A stretch of DNA of 64,000 nucleotides from an uncultured Mollicutes bacterium. GTDB taxonomy: Bacteria; Bacillota_I; Bacilli_A; RFN20; CAG-826. The translations under genes were made by a program, and so were the position numbers. This document shows, piece after piece, positions 35,781 to 45,366 of this stretch. The notes beneath the pieces were generated by a model. The model worked only from the letters and a program-made list of their open reading frames with translations, made no database searches and was not told where the DNA came from. The stretch spans positions 11,301 to 75,300 of the forward strand of contig UQXJ01000005.1 in NCBI GenBank assembly GCA_900545015.1, in the 5' to 3' direction. Each line of letters starts with the position of its first letter. The first letter of the stretch is position 1.

Positions 35781-35789
35781 TGATATAAT
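35781..35789 (+). promoter_or_regulatory. Extended -10 of the JetABC operon
   Basis: TGATATAAT places the transcript start near 35796, about ten bases before the ATG at 35806. It lies inside the frame that could open at 35776, which argues for the later start. The 230-base region upstream is A/T-rich and otherwise empty. Confidence 0.5.
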
Positions 35790-35805
35790 TAAAGAGTTAA
35801 AAATT

Positions 35806-37224
35806 ATGAACTTATTTGATATTATTCCAGAGAATTATTTTGGTCTATTTGCAGGGAAAAATAGATCAATTTATATCGAAAGCTTACTAGTACTTTATGA
35901 CTTACTAGAATCAGATGAAACTCTAATTTCAAAAAATGATTTTATAAAAGCATTAAAAGAGAAAAGTGACGACATCGATAAGTTTTCATATGCGGATGAA
36001 GACTTTGAAACTACAGGAGATGAGGCATTACTTTTAAACACAATAAATGCGAAAGCAACTTTTATTGTTAACAGACTTGAAGAAACTGGTTGGATCGATA
36101 TAGCAATGAATCCCGACACTTTTGAAGAAACGATTGTATTACCACAATACTCAATTTTAATTTTAAAAGCTTTTAGAGATATCATCAGTGATGAAGAATC
36201 ACCTTATATTAGTTTAGTCCACTCTACATATAGTGAACTTAAACTCGAAGATGAAGAACAAGATGAATTAATGTTTGTTACATTACTTAGAAGCTTTGAA
36301 AATACAAAGAAATTGAAAGTCGAGTTAATTACTGTAACTCACTCAATTAGAATTTTCCAAACAAAACTTTCTAAACTTTTTGATACTAACAAAGTATTAC
36401 ATGATTATTTTGATGTTTATAAAAAGAAAATTAGCGACAGATATTATCATCCTTTAAAAACTTTTGATAGTGTTGCTCGTTTTAAACGACCAATTATTAA
36501 AATTTTAGACAAATGGTTAAATACAAAAGAAATTAGAGAGAAACTTGTTGTCCAAGCAAGTTTATCAATGGGCATTAACGATAAAAAAGAAATAGAAAAA
36601 GAAATTATTAGTAAAATTAACTTTATCACTGATACTTATGAGAGATTGAACGCTATTATTGCTGATATTGATAAAGAAAATAATGCTTATACAAGAAGCA
36701 GTACTAATAAAATTCTTTATCTTAATAATAACGATAAAACTATTAAAGGTTACCTTGAAGATATTCTTAAAACTTATGCTAAGAATACTAACAATACAAG
36801 AATGCTTTCTAAGATTTTAAGCAAAATGCAAGATTCCATTTATTTTTATGAACAAGGATACATTGATCCAACGAGCGTAACTCTACCAATACTTAGAAGA
36901 CTTCGTGAAGATAGTGACCCATTAGCGTTAGTTTCATTTGATGATGCAGCTGACTTAATGATGTCTGGATTCCTTGAAGAAACAAAAGGTATATTTACTG
37001 ATGATAAAGTTTATGGATTTATGCATGAAGCATTCCAAGGAAGAGAGAAGATTGGAATAGAAGATGTACCGCTTTCTAATTTTGATGCATTTATTTGCTT
37101 AATTCTTGCGGTCATCAAAAAAGATGATGAACATTGCTTCTATAAAGTTGAAGAAATTGACAAAACAAAAGTTCATACGCAAGGGTATATCGTTCCAAAC
37201 TTTGTTTTTACGATAAAGGAGTAA
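35806..37224 (+). CDS. JetA/MksF-like condensin subunit (DUF5716)
   Basis: The protein has 472 residues from the ATG at 35806; an in-frame ATG ten codons earlier (35776) lies upstream of the likely -10 box. The N-terminus MNLFDIIPENYFGLFAGKNR is typical of the Wadjet JetA family. The body is helical, consistent with the kleisin-type role of JetA/MksF, which bridges the two SMC heads. The jetB-like and jetC-like genes follow immediately. No JetD nuclease gene is adjacent. Confidence 0.8.
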   Translation: MNLFDIIPENYFGLFAGKNRSIYIESLLVLYDLLESDETLISKNDFIKALKEKSDDIDKFSYADEDFETTGDEALLLNTINAKATFIVNRLEETGWIDIAMNPDTFEETIVLPQYSILILKAFRDIISDEESPYISLVHSTYSELKLEDEEQDELMFVTLLRSFENTKKLKVELITVTHSIRIFQTKLSKLFDTNKVLHDYFDVYKKKISDRYYHPLKTFDSVARFKRPIIKILDKWLNTKEIREKLVVQASLSMGINDKKEIEKEIISKINFITDTYERLNAIIADIDKENNAYTRSSTNKILYLNNNDKTIKGYLEDILKTYAKNTNNTRMLSKILSKMQDSIYFYEQGYIDPTSVTLPILRRLREDSDPLALVSFDDAADLMMSGFLEETKGIFTDDKVYGFMHEAFQGREKIGIEDVPLSNFDAFICLILAVIKKDDEHCFYKVEEIDKTKVHTQGYIVPNFVFTIKE

Positions 37225-37230
37225 TATATT

Positions 37231-37872
37231 ATGTTTAGTGAAGATTATTTAAAGATTCCTCAAGCAGATAAGAATGAATTCGGTTCTGTTGTTAATACTT
37301 TATTACTCAAAGGATTTATAGTAAGAGATATCTATGATAGTAAAGAAAAAGTAATGAAGACAAATCCTGATTATAGATTTCTTGAAAGATATTTTGACTT
37401 AGTAAATGATTATTTAAAATTTAGTGGTTGGAATATCGAAAAAGATGTAATTCTTGGAGTTATTGCTTTAAGCAATTTTTATACAGAAAATCGTATTAAA
37501 ATTGATAGAGAAACAAGCTTAGTTTTATTTGCTTTAAGATTAATTTATGAAAATGAAAAAGGTGCAAGTAATTCTAGCAATCAAGCTATTTACATTACTA
37601 CACCCGGGCTTCTTAACATCATGATTGAGGATGGTGTTACTATGCCAGGCAGAAAAATGAATGGCCGTTCACTTGCTCGCGCACTTCGCTTTTTAGCAAA
37701 TCACAATATTATTACAAAAGTTAGTGGAAACTATGATGATGGAAATGTTTCTTTCTACATCTTACCTTCAATTGTATATGCTCTTGATAATGATAGAATC
37801 GTTGCAATGAGTGAAGCATTAAAGGAATTAAATGAAAAATATAACAACTCTCAACAAGGAGGGCTCTTTTAA
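37231..37872 (+). CDS. JetB/MksE-like condensin subunit (DUF4194)
   Basis: The 213-residue protein matches JetB (DUF4194) in length, position and winged-helix-like makeup (NTLLLKGFIVRDIYD near the start; GRSLARALRFLANHNIITKVSG near 145-166). In Wadjet/MksBEF complexes this KITE-type protein dimerises on the kleisin and regulates the ATPase. Its stop overlaps the start of the ATPase gene as TAATG. Confidence 0.8.
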   Translation: MFSEDYLKIPQADKNEFGSVVNTLLLKGFIVRDIYDSKEKVMKTNPDYRFLERYFDLVNDYLKFSGWNIEKDVILGVIALSNFYTENRIKIDRETSLVLFALRLIYENEKGASNSSNQAIYITTPGLLNIMIEDGVTMPGRKMNGRSLARALRFLANHNIITKVSGNYDDGNVSFYILPSIVYALDNDRIVAMSEALKELNEKYNNSQQGGLF

Positions 37873-40800
37873 TGAAACAATTAACAAAAATTAGAATTAT
37901 AAATTGGCATTATTTTTGGGATGAAACTATCGACGTTAGGCCAATTGTATTTTTAACAGGTGTTAACGGTAGTGGTAAGTCAACATTAATCGATGCTTTA
38001 CAAATCGTTTTATTAGGTGACACAAGTGGCAGATCATTCAATAAAGCTGCTATGGAAAAGTCAAACAGAACATTAAAAGGCTATTTACGTGGTGAACTTG
38101 GTGATACTGAAGATGGTGGATTTAAATATTTAAGAAATGGAAGATTTACTTCATATATTGTTCTTGAATTTTATGATGATTTAAATAAAAACTCATTCTT
38201 AATGGGTATAGTATTTGATAGTTATGACGATGGAAGTGAAGATCATCATTTCTTTACAGTCGAAGGAGCTATGCCTGTTAATAATTTTGTTGAAAACAAT
38301 GTGCCTCTTGATTATAAGAGACTTGCTGCATTCTTTAACGAAAATTATCCAAAATCATTTACGTTCTTTGATTCAAATAAACAATATCAAGAATTTTTAA
38401 AGAAGAAATTTGGTGGATTAAAAGATAGATACTTCTCATTGTTTAAGAAAGCTACATCATTTGCTCCAATTGCAGATGTTCCTTCCTTTATTACAGATTA
38501 TGTTTGTGAACCTCAACCAAATATTGTTTTAGATAAATTACAAGACAATATTCTTCAATATAAGAGACTTGAAAATGAAGCCTTAAATATCGAGAAGAGA
38601 GTTAGAAGACTTGAAGACATTCAAAAAGAATACAATGTCTATGCTGCTAATCTTGAAAATTTAAAAATTTCTCAATATATTCTTGAAAAGTGTCAACTTG
38701 AACAAGCATATGCAAAATTACGTTCCTACAATAATGCTATTGAAAGAAACAATGCAAGAATTGAAGAAATTGATGTTGAACTTGAAGACTTCAAGAGTAG
38801 TCTTGAAGAACTTGAAGTTAAAAAAACAAGATTAATTGGCGATAGAGCAAGCAACGACTCTGAACGTATCGCTTTAACTTTAAAAGAAGAAAAGAGAAAC
38901 GTTGAAACAAAAATTAATGAAATTAATAGAAATATTGAAATTGTAAAAGACAATTTAAGTTCTTATACAAATAACTTTTATCAAGCAGCTTCAAAATTAT
39001 TAGATGATGCAAAGGATATTGATTACTCTTTATTAGGTGCTGATCTTGAAGAAGACTTTAACATCGCAGAAGAATATGCAAGAAAAGTTAAAAATAGTTG
39101 TGAAAGATTTAAAGAAACATTCTTAGAAGATCTTTCAAAAATGACAAAGGAAGATTTATCAACTTTTAGAGATGATTTACTTTTATTCAAACAAACTATT
39201 TCTAAACTTGTTTATTCAGTAGGTATTTCTTCACAAAAAATTGAAAAAACTATTCGTGATTTAAGAAGTCAAGAAACTGAAATGAAAGGTGGTACTAAAA
39301 CATATAGTACTGAATTAACAATTATCAAGCAAAGACTCGAATCAAAACTTGAAGAAACATTTAATAAAAAGATTCCTGTTTCAATTTTTGCTGATTTAAT
39401 AGATATCGATGACTTAAGTTGGTCAAATGCAATTGAAGGACTTCTAAGTGCACAAAAATTTAATTTGTTTGTAGCGCCTAAATATTATGAAGATGCTTAT
39501 AAAATCTTAAGAAATTTACTTAATGATTTTAATTTCTATGGTACTGCATTAGTTGATGAAGAAAAGATTATTGATCGTAATCCAATATGCGAAAATGGTT
39601 CACTTGCTGAAGAAATTTCAACTAATCACGAAGGTGCTAGAGCTTATACTAATTTCTTATTAGGAAGAGTTCATAAATCAAAAGACATTGCGGAAGCTAG
39701 AGAGTCTGGAAATGGTATTACTAAAGAATGTGATCTTTATAGAAATTTCACACTTAGTAGACTTAATCCTAAACTTTATAGAACAAGCTTTATTGGAAGA
39801 AATGTTGGTGATAGATTTTTACGTGAAAAGAGTGAACAACTTCAAAGCAATATCGAATTACTCAACATTTATCATGGAATTTCATCTATATTAAATAATG
39901 CAAACTCTCTTGAAGTTATTACAACTACTGAAATTGATAACTCATTCAATTTATTAAAGAGAATTTCTGAATTATCAGGACTTATCAAAAACAAAGAATA
40001 TATTGAAGGGGAATTGAAAGATAGTGGTTCTCCATTAACAAGTTCAATCGATAATAGAATTAAAGATATCGAAGCAGATATTAAATCTATTAGCGATTCT
40101 AGAGAAAGAATTATTCTTGAAAAAGGAAATCTTGTAAAAGATATTGAAAATATAAAAACTGATAAGATTATTTCTGAACAAGCAAGCATTAAACAAATGG
40201 AAGATAATATTAACTCCCATTATGATCCTTTCTTGGTTAGTGATAAGGCTTTGCCTATTTATAATCAACAAAGAGAAGAAGGAAAATCTAATCTCGAAAT
40301 TTTATCCATGTTTAATGTTGAACAATCTCGATTAAATTACCAAGTAAATAGTCTTAAGAATTCAATTATTAAATTAAGAAGAGACTATTGTAATGATTAT
40401 CATCTTTCTTATGATGTAGAGAATCAGTCGAATGAAGTGTTTGAGGCAGAATTAACTGATTTTAGAGATGTTAAATTACCTCAATATAGAGAAAAAATTC
40501 AAGATTCTTACGAAAAAGCAACAAAGCAATTTAAAGATGACTTTATCTTTAAATTAAGAGCAGCAATCGAAGATGTTGAAGACCAAATTGAAAACTTAAA
40601 TGGCGCATTAAAACAATCTTCTTTCGGAAAAGATCAATACGAATTTACTGTTAGACCTTCACAAGTTTATAAGAGATATTACGATATGCTCAAGGACGAC
40701 TTAATCATTAATGGTGGTAAAGACGATACTGAGTTTATTACTAAATATAAAGATGTCATGGAAGACTTATTTAAACAAATTGTTGATGTCGGAAATGGCG

Positions 40801-41237
40801 ATAAAAATGGTTTATTATTAGAAAACATCACTAAATTTACTGATTATAGAAGCTATTTAGATTTTGATGTTATCGTGTATAATAAAGATACAGGTGATGT
40901 GAAACGACTTTCAAAAATGATGAGAAAAAATAGTGGTGGTGAAAACCAAACACCATTCTACATTTCAGTCTTAGCATCTTTTGCACAGTTATATCATGTC
41001 AATGATGAAGGAGAAATCGGCAACACAACTAGATTGATAATTTTCGATGAAGCATTCTCTAAGATGGATAGAAACAGAATGACTGAAGCTGTTAAACTTT
41101 TAAGGAAATTTTCTTTACAGGTTATTCTCAGTGCACCATACGATAAAATTCCAGATATTTCACCTTTAGTAGATGAAACATTAATTGTGCTCCACGATAA
41201 AAATAAGAGTTGTGTGCGATTATTCGAAAAAGAGTAA
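37872..41237 (+). CDS. JetC/MksB-like SMC ATPase
   Basis: The 1121-residue SMC-family protein has Walker A GVNGSGKST at 30-38, two long coiled-coil arms (about 230-400 and 690-930) around a hinge-like globular segment at about 470-640, signature motif SGGENQ near 1021 and Walker B LIIFDEAFSKMD near 1056. It would form a DNA-loop-extruding dimer with the JetA- and JetB-like proteins. AAGGAGGG precedes the ATG. Only 27 bases separate it from glgC, with no terminator between. Confidence 0.88.
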   Translation: MKQLTKIRIINWHYFWDETIDVRPIVFLTGVNGSGKSTLIDALQIVLLGDTSGRSFNKAAMEKSNRTLKGYLRGELGDTEDGGFKYLRNGRFTSYIVLEFYDDLNKNSFLMGIVFDSYDDGSEDHHFFTVEGAMPVNNFVENNVPLDYKRLAAFFNENYPKSFTFFDSNKQYQEFLKKKFGGLKDRYFSLFKKATSFAPIADVPSFITDYVCEPQPNIVLDKLQDNILQYKRLENEALNIEKRVRRLEDIQKEYNVYAANLENLKISQYILEKCQLEQAYAKLRSYNNAIERNNARIEEIDVELEDFKSSLEELEVKKTRLIGDRASNDSERIALTLKEEKRNVETKINEINRNIEIVKDNLSSYTNNFYQAASKLLDDAKDIDYSLLGADLEEDFNIAEEYARKVKNSCERFKETFLEDLSKMTKEDLSTFRDDLLLFKQTISKLVYSVGISSQKIEKTIRDLRSQETEMKGGTKTYSTELTIIKQRLESKLEETFNKKIPVSIFADLIDIDDLSWSNAIEGLLSAQKFNLFVAPKYYEDAYKILRNLLNDFNFYGTALVDEEKIIDRNPICENGSLAEEISTNHEGARAYTNFLLGRVHKSKDIAEARESGNGITKECDLYRNFTLSRLNPKLYRTSFIGRNVGDRFLREKSEQLQSNIELLNIYHGISSILNNANSLEVITTTEIDNSFNLLKRISELSGLIKNKEYIEGELKDSGSPLTSSIDNRIKDIEADIKSISDSRERIILEKGNLVKDIENIKTDKIISEQASIKQMEDNINSHYDPFLVSDKALPIYNQQREEGKSNLEILSMFNVEQSRLNYQVNSLKNSIIKLRRDYCNDYHLSYDVENQSNEVFEAELTDFRDVKLPQYREKIQDSYEKATKQFKDDFIFKLRAAIEDVEDQIENLNGALKQSSFGKDQYEFTVRPSQVYKRYYDMLKDDLIINGGKDDTEFITKYKDVMEDLFKQIVDVGNGDKNGLLLENITKFTDYRSYLDFDVIVYNKDTGDVKRLSKMMRKNSGGENQTPFYISVLASFAQLYHVNDEGEIGNTTRLIIFDEAFSKMDRNRMTEAVKLLRKFSLQVILSAPYDKIPDISPLVDETLIVLHDKNKSCVRLFEKE

Positions 41238-41264
41238 ATTGCATAACTAAAGAAGGGAGTAATT

Positions 41265-42401
41265 ATGACAGGAAAAGTTGTTGCGATGATACTTGCAGGA
41301 GGTAAGGGAACCCGATTAAAAGCACTTACAAAAAAGATTGCTAAGCCTGCAGTGTATTTCGGAGGAAAATATAGAATCATTGATTTTTCTCTCTCAAACG
41401 TAGCAAATTCCGATATTAATGTATGTGGTGTCTTAACTCAATATGAGTCAGTTGCACTTAATAATTATATTGGAAACGGTTCAGTATGGGGATTTGATGG
41501 AGTTAATGGAAAATGTTTACCATTACCACCACGTCAAACTGAAGAAGGTGCAAACTGGTATAAAGGAACAGCTGATGCCATTTATCAAAACCTTGATTTT
41601 TTAGATGAAGAAGATCCTGATTACGTAGTTGTTTTAAGTGGTGATCATATCTATAAAACAACTTACAATGACATGATTGATTTGCATATTAAAAATAATG
41701 CAACATGCACAATTAGTGTTATTGAAGTTCCATGGGAAGAAGCTTCTAGATTTGGAATTCTAGAAGTTGATGAAAAAGATAGAATTACTAAATTCGTTGA
41801 AAAACCTAAAAAACCATTATCAAATTTAGCAAGTATGGGCGTTTATGTATTTACATATAAAGATCTAAGAAAAGCTTTAATTGCTGATGCTAAAGATGAA
41901 AATAGCGCTCATGATTTTGGTGGAAATATTATTCCTAAATTCTTAAGTGATAATAAAAAACTTATGGCTTATAGATTCTCTGGATATTGGAGAGATGTTG
42001 GTACTTTAGATAGTTTACATAAAGCAAATCTTGAATTATTACCATCTCAAAGAAAAGAAGATACAATTCGTTTTAATGAATATCCAAGAGTATTTAGCGA
42101 AGATACTCACTCAATGCCTCAATTTATCGGACCACACGCTGTTGTTAAAGATTCATTAATTAACCAAGGTTCAATTATTCTAGGCAAAGTTGTTGAATCT
42201 GTAATTTCTAATGAAGTTTATGTTGCAAAAGGTGCAGTTATTGAAAAATCAGTTTTAATGCCTGGCGTTAGAATTGGCGAAAACGCACATATACATAATG
42301 CAATTTTAGGACCAAATACACAAATTAAAGACAACGAAGTTATTAATGAAAATAGTGATGAAGTTGTCCTTATCGATTATGAAAGGAACCTTCAAAAATG
42401 A
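41265..42401 (+). CDS. glgC: Glucose-1-phosphate adenylyltransferase
   Basis: The 378-residue enzyme makes ADP-glucose for glycogen. Motifs: AMILAGGKGTRLKALTKKIAKPAVYFGGKYRIIDF (N-terminal pyrophosphorylase signature), WYKGTADAIYQNLDF, VVLSGDHIYK and SGYWRDVGT, followed by a left-handed beta-helix. GGGAG precedes the ATG. The end overlaps glgD as ATGA. Confidence 0.95.
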   Translation: MTGKVVAMILAGGKGTRLKALTKKIAKPAVYFGGKYRIIDFSLSNVANSDINVCGVLTQYESVALNNYIGNGSVWGFDGVNGKCLPLPPRQTEEGANWYKGTADAIYQNLDFLDEEDPDYVVVLSGDHIYKTTYNDMIDLHIKNNATCTISVIEVPWEEASRFGILEVDEKDRITKFVEKPKKPLSNLASMGVYVFTYKDLRKALIADAKDENSAHDFGGNIIPKFLSDNKKLMAYRFSGYWRDVGTLDSLHKANLELLPSQRKEDTIRFNEYPRVFSEDTHSMPQFIGPHAVVKDSLINQGSIILGKVVESVISNEVYVAKGAVIEKSVLMPGVRIGENAHIHNAILGPNTQIKDNEVINENSDEVVLIDYERNLQK

Positions 42402-43513
42402 ACAATGTTTTAGCTCTTGTTGATTTATATGATCAAAATGATTTAGGTTTACTTACTAAAGAAAGACCACTTGCAAGTACAACTTTTCTTGGCAGATATG
42501 CTTTTATTGACTTCGTATTATCAAATTTAACTAATAGTGGCATTGACAACATTGGAATTCTTGTTAAAGAACATGTTAATAATATTCATAAGCATATATT
42601 ATTTCCTAATACATATTTAACTAATCCAAAGACAGGCTTCTTAAGTTTCCTTATTAATGAAAAAGGCATTATTAATCCTGTTTATAATACTGATGTAAAT
42701 AATATTAAAGAAAACGATTTCGTTTTATTTGATGAAAATACAAAATATATTATTGTTACTAACTCAAGTATTGTTACTAAAACTGATTATAGAGAAATAA
42801 TGAACGAACACATTAAAAGTGGAAAACTTTGCTCATTAGTCTATAAAAAAGTCGAACATTCAAATGAATTTAGAAATTCATACAAAGTAGTTTCTGATAG
42901 TCTTAACTGCGTTCAAAAATTATATAAAGATATGAATGATGAACCTGCTAATGTTCTTTTAAATACTCTTATTATTGATAAAGAATTATTTATCAATATG
43001 CTTAAAAAATCTAACGAATTAAGTGTTGTTTATACTTTTGAAGACATGGTGAATTATATTGCTAACTATGTTACAAAAGTTAACTTAATTGAATTTAAAG
43101 ATATTGCTTTATGCTTTGATTCATTAGAAAAATATTTCAAATACTCACTTGATTTCTTAAATAATCCAATACTTTTAAAAGACTTCTTCGGGGATGAAAA
43201 ATGGTCATTCTATACAACAACACACAATTCAAGACCTGTTTTACATGGTGAACATGCTGTTGTTGAAAATTCTTTAATTGCTAACGGAAGTGCAATTGAA
43301 GGAACTGTAAAAAATTCAATTATTTGTCGTGATGTTACTGTTGAAGAAGGGGCAACTGTTGAAAATTCTATTATTTTCACACACTGTGTAATCAAAGCTG
43401 GAACACATATTAAAAATGTTATCGCTGATAAACGTGTACATTTTGTGGAAAAGAAAGAAATTGTTGGTGATGAAAATAAACCACTTTATTTCCCAAGAGG
43501 AGTTAATGTTTAA
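42398..43513 (+). CDS. glgD: GlgD, regulatory ADP-glucose pyrophosphorylase subunit
   Basis: The 371-residue paralogue of GlgC keeps the fold (RPLASTTFLGRYAFIDFVLSNLTNSGI, and a beta-helix near 290-345) but lacks the GGKGTRL substrate loop and the catalytic aspartate context. In Firmicutes GlgD forms hetero-tetramers with GlgC and raises its activity. Confidence 0.92.
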   Translation: MNNVLALVDLYDQNDLGLLTKERPLASTTFLGRYAFIDFVLSNLTNSGIDNIGILVKEHVNNIHKHILFPNTYLTNPKTGFLSFLINEKGIINPVYNTDVNNIKENDFVLFDENTKYIIVTNSSIVTKTDYREIMNEHIKSGKLCSLVYKKVEHSNEFRNSYKVVSDSLNCVQKLYKDMNDEPANVLLNTLIIDKELFINMLKKSNELSVVYTFEDMVNYIANYVTKVNLIEFKDIALCFDSLEKYFKYSLDFLNNPILLKDFFGDEKWSFYTTTHNSRPVLHGEHAVVENSLIANGSAIEGTVKNSIICRDVTVEEGATVENSIIFTHCVIKAGTHIKNVIADKRVHFVEKKEIVGDENKPLYFPRGVNV

Positions 43514-43516
43514 TTT

Positions 43517-44962
43517 ATGAATATACTTTTTGTATCAAGTGAAGCTTTACCATTTGCAAAAACTGGTGGCTTAGCTGATGTTGCATATGCATTGCCAAAA
43601 GAACTCGTAAAAAAAGGTGAAGATGTTGGCGTTGTAATGCCATTCTATTCTTCAATTGACCAAAGCAAATTTAATATTAAATTTTTAGTTTCATTTGCAG
43701 TTAAAATGGGATGGAGATGCATAAAAACTGATGTTTACCATTCTATTATTGATGGAATAGACTACTATTTAATTAGAAATGATTTCTATTTTAATAGAAA
43801 TAATGGATTATATGGTTACTATGATGATGGTGAAAGATATGCTTTCTTCTCAAATGCTGTTCTTGAATTAGTAAAACATTTGCCATTTAAAGTAGATGTT
43901 ATTCATGTAAATGATTGGCAAACTGGAATGATTCCTTGCCTCATTAAAGAAAAGTACAAAAATGATGAATTCTTTAAAACAATTAAAACTGTTTTAACGA
44001 TTCATAATCCATTATTTAAAGGGTACTTTGGTGTTGGAAGCTTAAATGATTTCTATGGACTAGATCAAAACTTGTTCTTTTCTGGAAGAATTAGACTTGA
44101 AGGACAAGTTTCAACACTTAAAGCAGGCATTGCTTTTGCTGATAAAATTACAACAGTTTCTCCAACACATGCTTATGAACTTAAAACTCCTGAAGGAAGT
44201 AAAGGTTTATGGTACGACCTTGTTTTAAGACAAAATGACTTTGTTGGAATATTAAATGGAATGGATTATAAAGAATTTGATCCTACTAGAGACCCATTAA
44301 TTTATGCTAACTTCACTAAAAAAGAAATTGATGAAGGCAAAAAGAAAAATAAAGATGCGTTTGTAAAAGAATATAACCTTAAAAAAGATGCTCCTTTATT
44401 TAGCGTCGTATCTCGTTTAACAGATCAAAAAGGTCTCACATTAATTAATGCAATGGCTGATTTTGCTGTTAGTAGTGGTGCTAATTTTGCTCTTGTTGGT
44501 AGTGGAGAAAAATGGGCTGAAGACTATTACAACAATTTACAAAGAAAATATCCTGAAAATATTATGGTTTTCATTGGATATAACAATGAAATTGCTCACA
44601 AAGTTTATGCTGCCAGTGATTTCTTCTTAATGCCTAGTGCTTTTGAACCATGTGGATTAGGCCAAATGATCGCTCAAAGATACGGAACTTTACCAATTGT
44701 AAGAAGAACTGGTGGGTTAAAAGATAGTGTCATCCCTTATTCTTATGCAATTAACAATTATAAAGAAGCTGATGGATTTGGATTTGATGATTTCTCAATT
44801 ACTGAATCACTTAAATGTGTTGCTCAAGCGTTAATGACATATAACTCAAGATATACAACTTTTAAAAAGTTAAGATTAAATGCTGCAAAGGTTGATCACA
44901 CATGGTCAAAATCTGCTGATGAATATATTGATTTATATAAATTAATGCTAAATATTAAATAA
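43517..44962 (+). CDS. glgA: Glycogen synthase (ADP-glucose type, GT5)
   Basis: The 481-residue glycosyltransferase has the N-terminal KTGGLADV motif (AKTGGLADVAYALPKEL), VIHVNDWQTGMIP, and the C-terminal nucleotide-binding MPSAFEPCGLGQMIAQRYGTLPIVRRTGGL. It elongates alpha-1,4-glucan from ADP-glucose. No branching enzyme or phosphorylase gene is present in the window. A terminator follows. Confidence 0.95.
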   Translation: MNILFVSSEALPFAKTGGLADVAYALPKELVKKGEDVGVVMPFYSSIDQSKFNIKFLVSFAVKMGWRCIKTDVYHSIIDGIDYYLIRNDFYFNRNNGLYGYYDDGERYAFFSNAVLELVKHLPFKVDVIHVNDWQTGMIPCLIKEKYKNDEFFKTIKTVLTIHNPLFKGYFGVGSLNDFYGLDQNLFFSGRIRLEGQVSTLKAGIAFADKITTVSPTHAYELKTPEGSKGLWYDLVLRQNDFVGILNGMDYKEFDPTRDPLIYANFTKKEIDEGKKKNKDAFVKEYNLKKDAPLFSVVSRLTDQKGLTLINAMADFAVSSGANFALVGSGEKWAEDYYNNLQRKYPENIMVFIGYNNEIAHKVYAASDFFLMPSAFEPCGLGQMIAQRYGTLPIVRRTGGLKDSVIPYSYAINNYKEADGFGFDDFSITESLKCVAQALMTYNSRYTTFKKLRLNAAKVDHTWSKSADEYIDLYKLMLNIK

Positions 44963-44978
44963 AAATCATAACTAAATT

Positions 44979-45005
44979 GGATCGAGGAAACTTGGTCCTT
45001 TTTCT
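44979..45005 (+). terminator. Terminator of glgA
   Basis: GGATCGAG pairs with CTTGGTCC (two G-U pairs) around a GAAA tetraloop, followed by TTTTTCTTT. Confidence 0.8.
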
Positions 45006-45018
45006 TTATGCATATTAT

Positions 45019-45047
45019 TTGATGTATACCCTGTGGGGGTATAGAAT
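45019..45047 (+). promoter_or_regulatory. csoR-copA promoter with CsoR operator
   Basis: TTGATG (45019-45024), a 17-bp spacer and TAGAAT (45042-45047). The spacer is almost exactly filled by the inverted repeat TATACCCTGTGGGGGTATA (45025-45043), the TACCC-n-GGGTA type operator bound by CsoR repressors. Cu(I)-free CsoR would block RNA polymerase here, and copper would release it. Confidence 0.88.
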
Positions 45048-45071
45048 TTAAGTATTCTAAAGGAGATAGTA

Positions 45072-45362
45072 ATGAGCTGCTGTTGTGAAAAACATACTTA
45101 TAGAAAAGAAGCTGATAAGGATGCATTAAAAATTAGAATTAATAAAATAGCTGGACAAATGAACGGAATCAAAAAAATGATTGATGATGATAGATACTGT
45201 TCAGATATTTTAATTCAACTTTTAGCAATTGAAAAAGCTATTAAAAGTTTAGAAATGGTAATTTTAGATAATCATTTAAAAACATGTGTAGTAAATGACA
45301 TTAAAAACAATGATTTATCTTCATTAGATGAAATTACAGATTTAATTAAAAAAATGGATTAA
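45072..45362 (+). CDS. csoR: Copper-sensing repressor CsoR
   Basis: The 96-residue all-helical repressor has the Cu(I) ligands of the family: Cys in DRYCSDIL, then His and Cys in DNHLKTCV. The N-terminus adds a CCCEKH cluster. AAAGGAG precedes the ATG. The perfect operator in its own promoter supports the name. It is followed after four bases by copA. Confidence 0.94.
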   Translation: MSCCCEKHTYRKEADKDALKIRINKIAGQMNGIKKMIDDDRYCSDILIQLLAIEKAIKSLEMVILDNHLKTCVVNDIKNNDLSSLDEITDLIKKMD

Positions 45363-45366
45363 TTTT

